A DNA stretch of 8,106 bases. Source: Rhodospirillales bacterium. Lineage in GTDB: Bacteria > Pseudomonadota > Alphaproteobacteria > Rhodospirillales > UBA2165. The stretch's first letter is position 1. Each line of letters opens with the position of its first letter. The stretch is from the NCBI GenBank assembly GCA_013204125.1, contig JABMOP010000071.1:1-8106 (forward strand). Direction: 5' to 3'. This document shows positions 7,316 to 8,106 of this stretch, piece after piece. A program made the position numbers and the translations under genes. Under the pieces are notes generated by a model. It did not search any database. It was not told where the DNA came from and saw nothing but the letters and a program-made list of their open reading frames with translations.

Positions 7316-7346
7316 TTAAAAAGTAAAATACACTCTTGAAGCTTAT
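7304..7346. repeat. paired AAGCTTAT direct repeats in the AT-rich intergenic region
   Basis: The octamer AAGCTTAT occurs at 7304-7311 and again at 7339-7346, 35 bases apart, between the two divergent promoter candidates. Just downstream, AGAATTCT (7368-7375) is a perfect 8-bp palindrome. The stretch from about 7280 to 7390 is clearly more AT-rich than the neighbouring genes. A regulator binding the paired sites is possible, but short repeats in AT-rich DNA can be chance. Confidence 0.25.
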
Positions 7347-7363
7347 TTAGTATCGTCTAAAAT
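7336..7363 (+). promoter_or_regulatory. candidate sigma-70-type promoter for the UbiD-family gene
   Basis: TTGAAG (7336-7341) and TAAAAT (7358-7363) are separated by 16 bases, the best promoter-like pair on the plus strand of this gap. Transcription would start near 7370, so the mRNA would carry a leader of about 200 bases that contains the hairpins described at 7393-7567. Confidence 0.4.
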
Positions 7364-7392
7364 ACTTAGAATTCTTAGCAATTTTACAGTGA

Positions 7393-7425
7393 CCGTCCTT
7401 CAAGGCTTCGCTTAAGGGGGGACGG
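7393..7425 (+). repeat. 5' hairpin of the UbiD leader
   Basis: CCGTCC (7393-7398) pairs perfectly with GGACGG (7420-7425), enclosing CTTCAAG and CTTAAG segments that could pair further with one mismatch. It would be the first structured element of the proposed transcript starting near 7370. There is no T-run after it, so it is not an obvious terminator in either direction. Confidence 0.45.
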
Positions 7426-7440
7426 ACATGCAAAGAATTA

Positions 7441-7567
7441 GGTGGAGCCGCCCCAGCGTTACCGGGAAACTGTTATCCCGGTGCGATTCCGCCGCTGATA
7501 AATGCGGCATAAATCAGCCCTCGGCCGCCGATAAACGCAGCTTTTAGAGGACGCAATCTGGAGAAGA
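7441..7567 (+). promoter_or_regulatory. structured leader of the UbiD-family gene; cobalamin-riboswitch-like core, possible novel cis-regulatory RNA
   Basis: This non-coding stretch is packed with pairing options. ACCGGGA (7461-7467) pairs with TCCCGGT (7476-7482). GCCGC (7491-7495) pairs with GCGGC (7504-7508), but GCTGAT (7494-7499) can instead pair with ATCAGC (7513-7518), and GCGGC can instead pair with GCCGC at 7524-7528 or 7447-7451. GGGAA, then CCCGGTGCGATTCCG and GCTGA followed by GCGGCATAA, resembles the conserved core of cobalamin riboswitches (GGGAA, CCGGTGCGAATCCGG, GCTGA, as I recall the btuB leader). The 3' AATCTGGAGA, which includes the Shine-Dalgarno, loosely resembles the B12 box. 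However, the spacing from GGGAA to GGTG is long, CCCGCAACTGT is absent and the 3' half is short. A regulatory RNA is plausible; the ligand class is uncertain. Confidence 0.4.
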
Positions 7568-7571
7568 CTTA

Positions 7572-8106
7572 ATGAATGCGAAAACGAAGAAGCCAAAAGG
7601 CGCCAAAATCGAAGGCGTTAAGGATTTAAGAAACACCATCGATTGGCTACGCAAAGAAGGCGATTTCATTGACACCGACGTTGAGGTGGATCCCGATCTG
7701 GAAGTGACCGCTATTCAAAAGCATTTGGACGGGTCCTGCCCGATCTTGTTCGAAAATGTTAAAGGCAAGCCGAACAACCGGGTCATCACCAACCTTTTTG
7801 GTGATATGAACGTCATCAACAAGATGTTCGGCTGGGAAGACGATACCGACCGTACACGGAAACTGGCGTACGCCCTTTCTCACCCGATTGCACCGCAAGT
7901 CATTTCCAGTGAAGACGCGCCGTCGCAGCAACACGTTATCGAAAACCCGAAAGACGTGAACGAATACATGGTGCCCATTCGCCATACGGAATATGAGCCC
8001 GAATTGACCGTCGGGTCCGGAAACCGGGTTGTGACCGGCGAATACTTCGACGGCGGCACTGACCTCGGCTACAACCGTATGAATTTCCGCTGGGGCAATA
8101 TCGGCA
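7572..8106 (+). CDS. UbiD-family decarboxylase (3' part outside window)
   Basis: Open from an ATG at 7572 to the right edge: 178 codons, no stop. GGAGAAG (7560-7566) supplies the Shine-Dalgarno. A second ATG at 7576 is out of frame. After a lysine-rich N terminus (MNAKTKKPKGAK) come features I recognise from UbiD proteins: DLRNTIDWLRKEGDF (18-32), VEVDPDLEVTAI (37-48), PILFENVKG (57-65), and YNRMNFRWGN near the visible end, where family members carry an N-x-x-x-YRM-like segment at the cofactor pocket. UbiD enzymes use prenylated FMN, made by a UbiX partner not seen here, for reversible (de)carboxylation of aromatic or unsaturated acids. Members are usually about 490-520 residues, so the catalytic Glu-Arg-Glu region is missing from the window. 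It is divergent from the TRAP operon and preceded by a long structured leader. Family call is good; substrate unknown. Confidence 0.85.
   Translation, partial: MNAKTKKPKGAKIEGVKDLRNTIDWLRKEGDFIDTDVEVDPDLEVTAIQKHLDGSCPILFENVKGKPNNRVITNLFGDMNVINKMFGWEDDTDRTRKLAYALSHPIAPQVISSEDAPSQQHVIENPKDVNEYMVPIRHTEYEPELTVGSGNRVVTGEYFDGGTDLGYNRMNFRWGNIG

Noticed and set aside
7393..7425. Intrinsic terminator
   Set aside because: The hairpin has no T-run on either side, and no gene ends near it; both neighbouring genes are transcribed away from it.
7441..7567. FMN riboswitch in front of the UbiD-family gene
   Set aside because: CCGGTGCGATTCCG resembles the second half of the FMN element, but the first-half signature (GGGTGAAATTCCC, ACCGGCGGT) and the GTCCGGATG-type end are not present.
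7647..7985. 112-codon minus-strand open frame inside the UbiD-family gene
   Set aside because: It is antisense shadow of the UbiD reading frame; the product shows no recognisable features.

Overview
The window looks like part of an alphaproteobacterial chromosome, probably a free-living Rhodospirillales-type organism. I infer this from the moderately GC-rich coding DNA, Shine-Dalgarno-led genes, a TAXI-type TRAP importer with a fused permease, and several catabolic enzyme families that such bacteria often cluster. No rRNA, tRNA, mobile element or CRISPR array is visible. The layout is compact and looks like a catabolic island for an unidentified carboxylated, possibly aromatic, compound.

Layout, left to right. 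(i) Positions 1-669, minus: the first 223 codons of a 4,5-dihydroxyphthalate decarboxylase-like protein, running off the left edge. (ii) 670-761: a short divergent promoter region with a candidate operator palindrome. (iii) 762-1991, plus: a 12-TM major facilitator transporter. (iv) 7218 down to 1995, minus: a five-gene operon in the order TAXI solute-binding protein, fused TRAP permease, TauD/TfdA-family 2-oxoglutarate dioxygenase, short-chain dehydrogenase, carboxymuconolactone-decarboxylase-like protein. The last three genes are tightly packed (3-nt gap, 4-nt ATGA overlap, 21-nt gap). A perfect 11-bp hairpin separates the binding protein from the permease. The operon ends tail-to-tail with the MFS gene, 3 nt apart. 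(v) 7219-7571: a 353-nt divergent intergenic region with an AT-rich half holding candidate promoters for both directions and a GC-rich, highly structured half that would be the 5' leader of the next gene. (vi) 7572-8106, plus: the first 178 codons of a UbiD-family, prenylated-FMN-dependent decarboxylase, running off the right edge.

Working model (inference): the TRAP system imports an organic acid. The dioxygenase and the SDR oxidise it, and one or both of the flanking, evolutionarily unrelated decarboxylases (Pht5-like and UbiD-like) remove a carboxyl group. The MFS protein moves a related substrate or product.

The most interesting item is the UbiD leader. It carries mutually exclusive helices and a stretch resembling the conserved core of cobalamin riboswitches, which is not an expected partner for a UbiD decarboxylase. 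It could be a diverged riboswitch or an undescribed cis-regulatory RNA.
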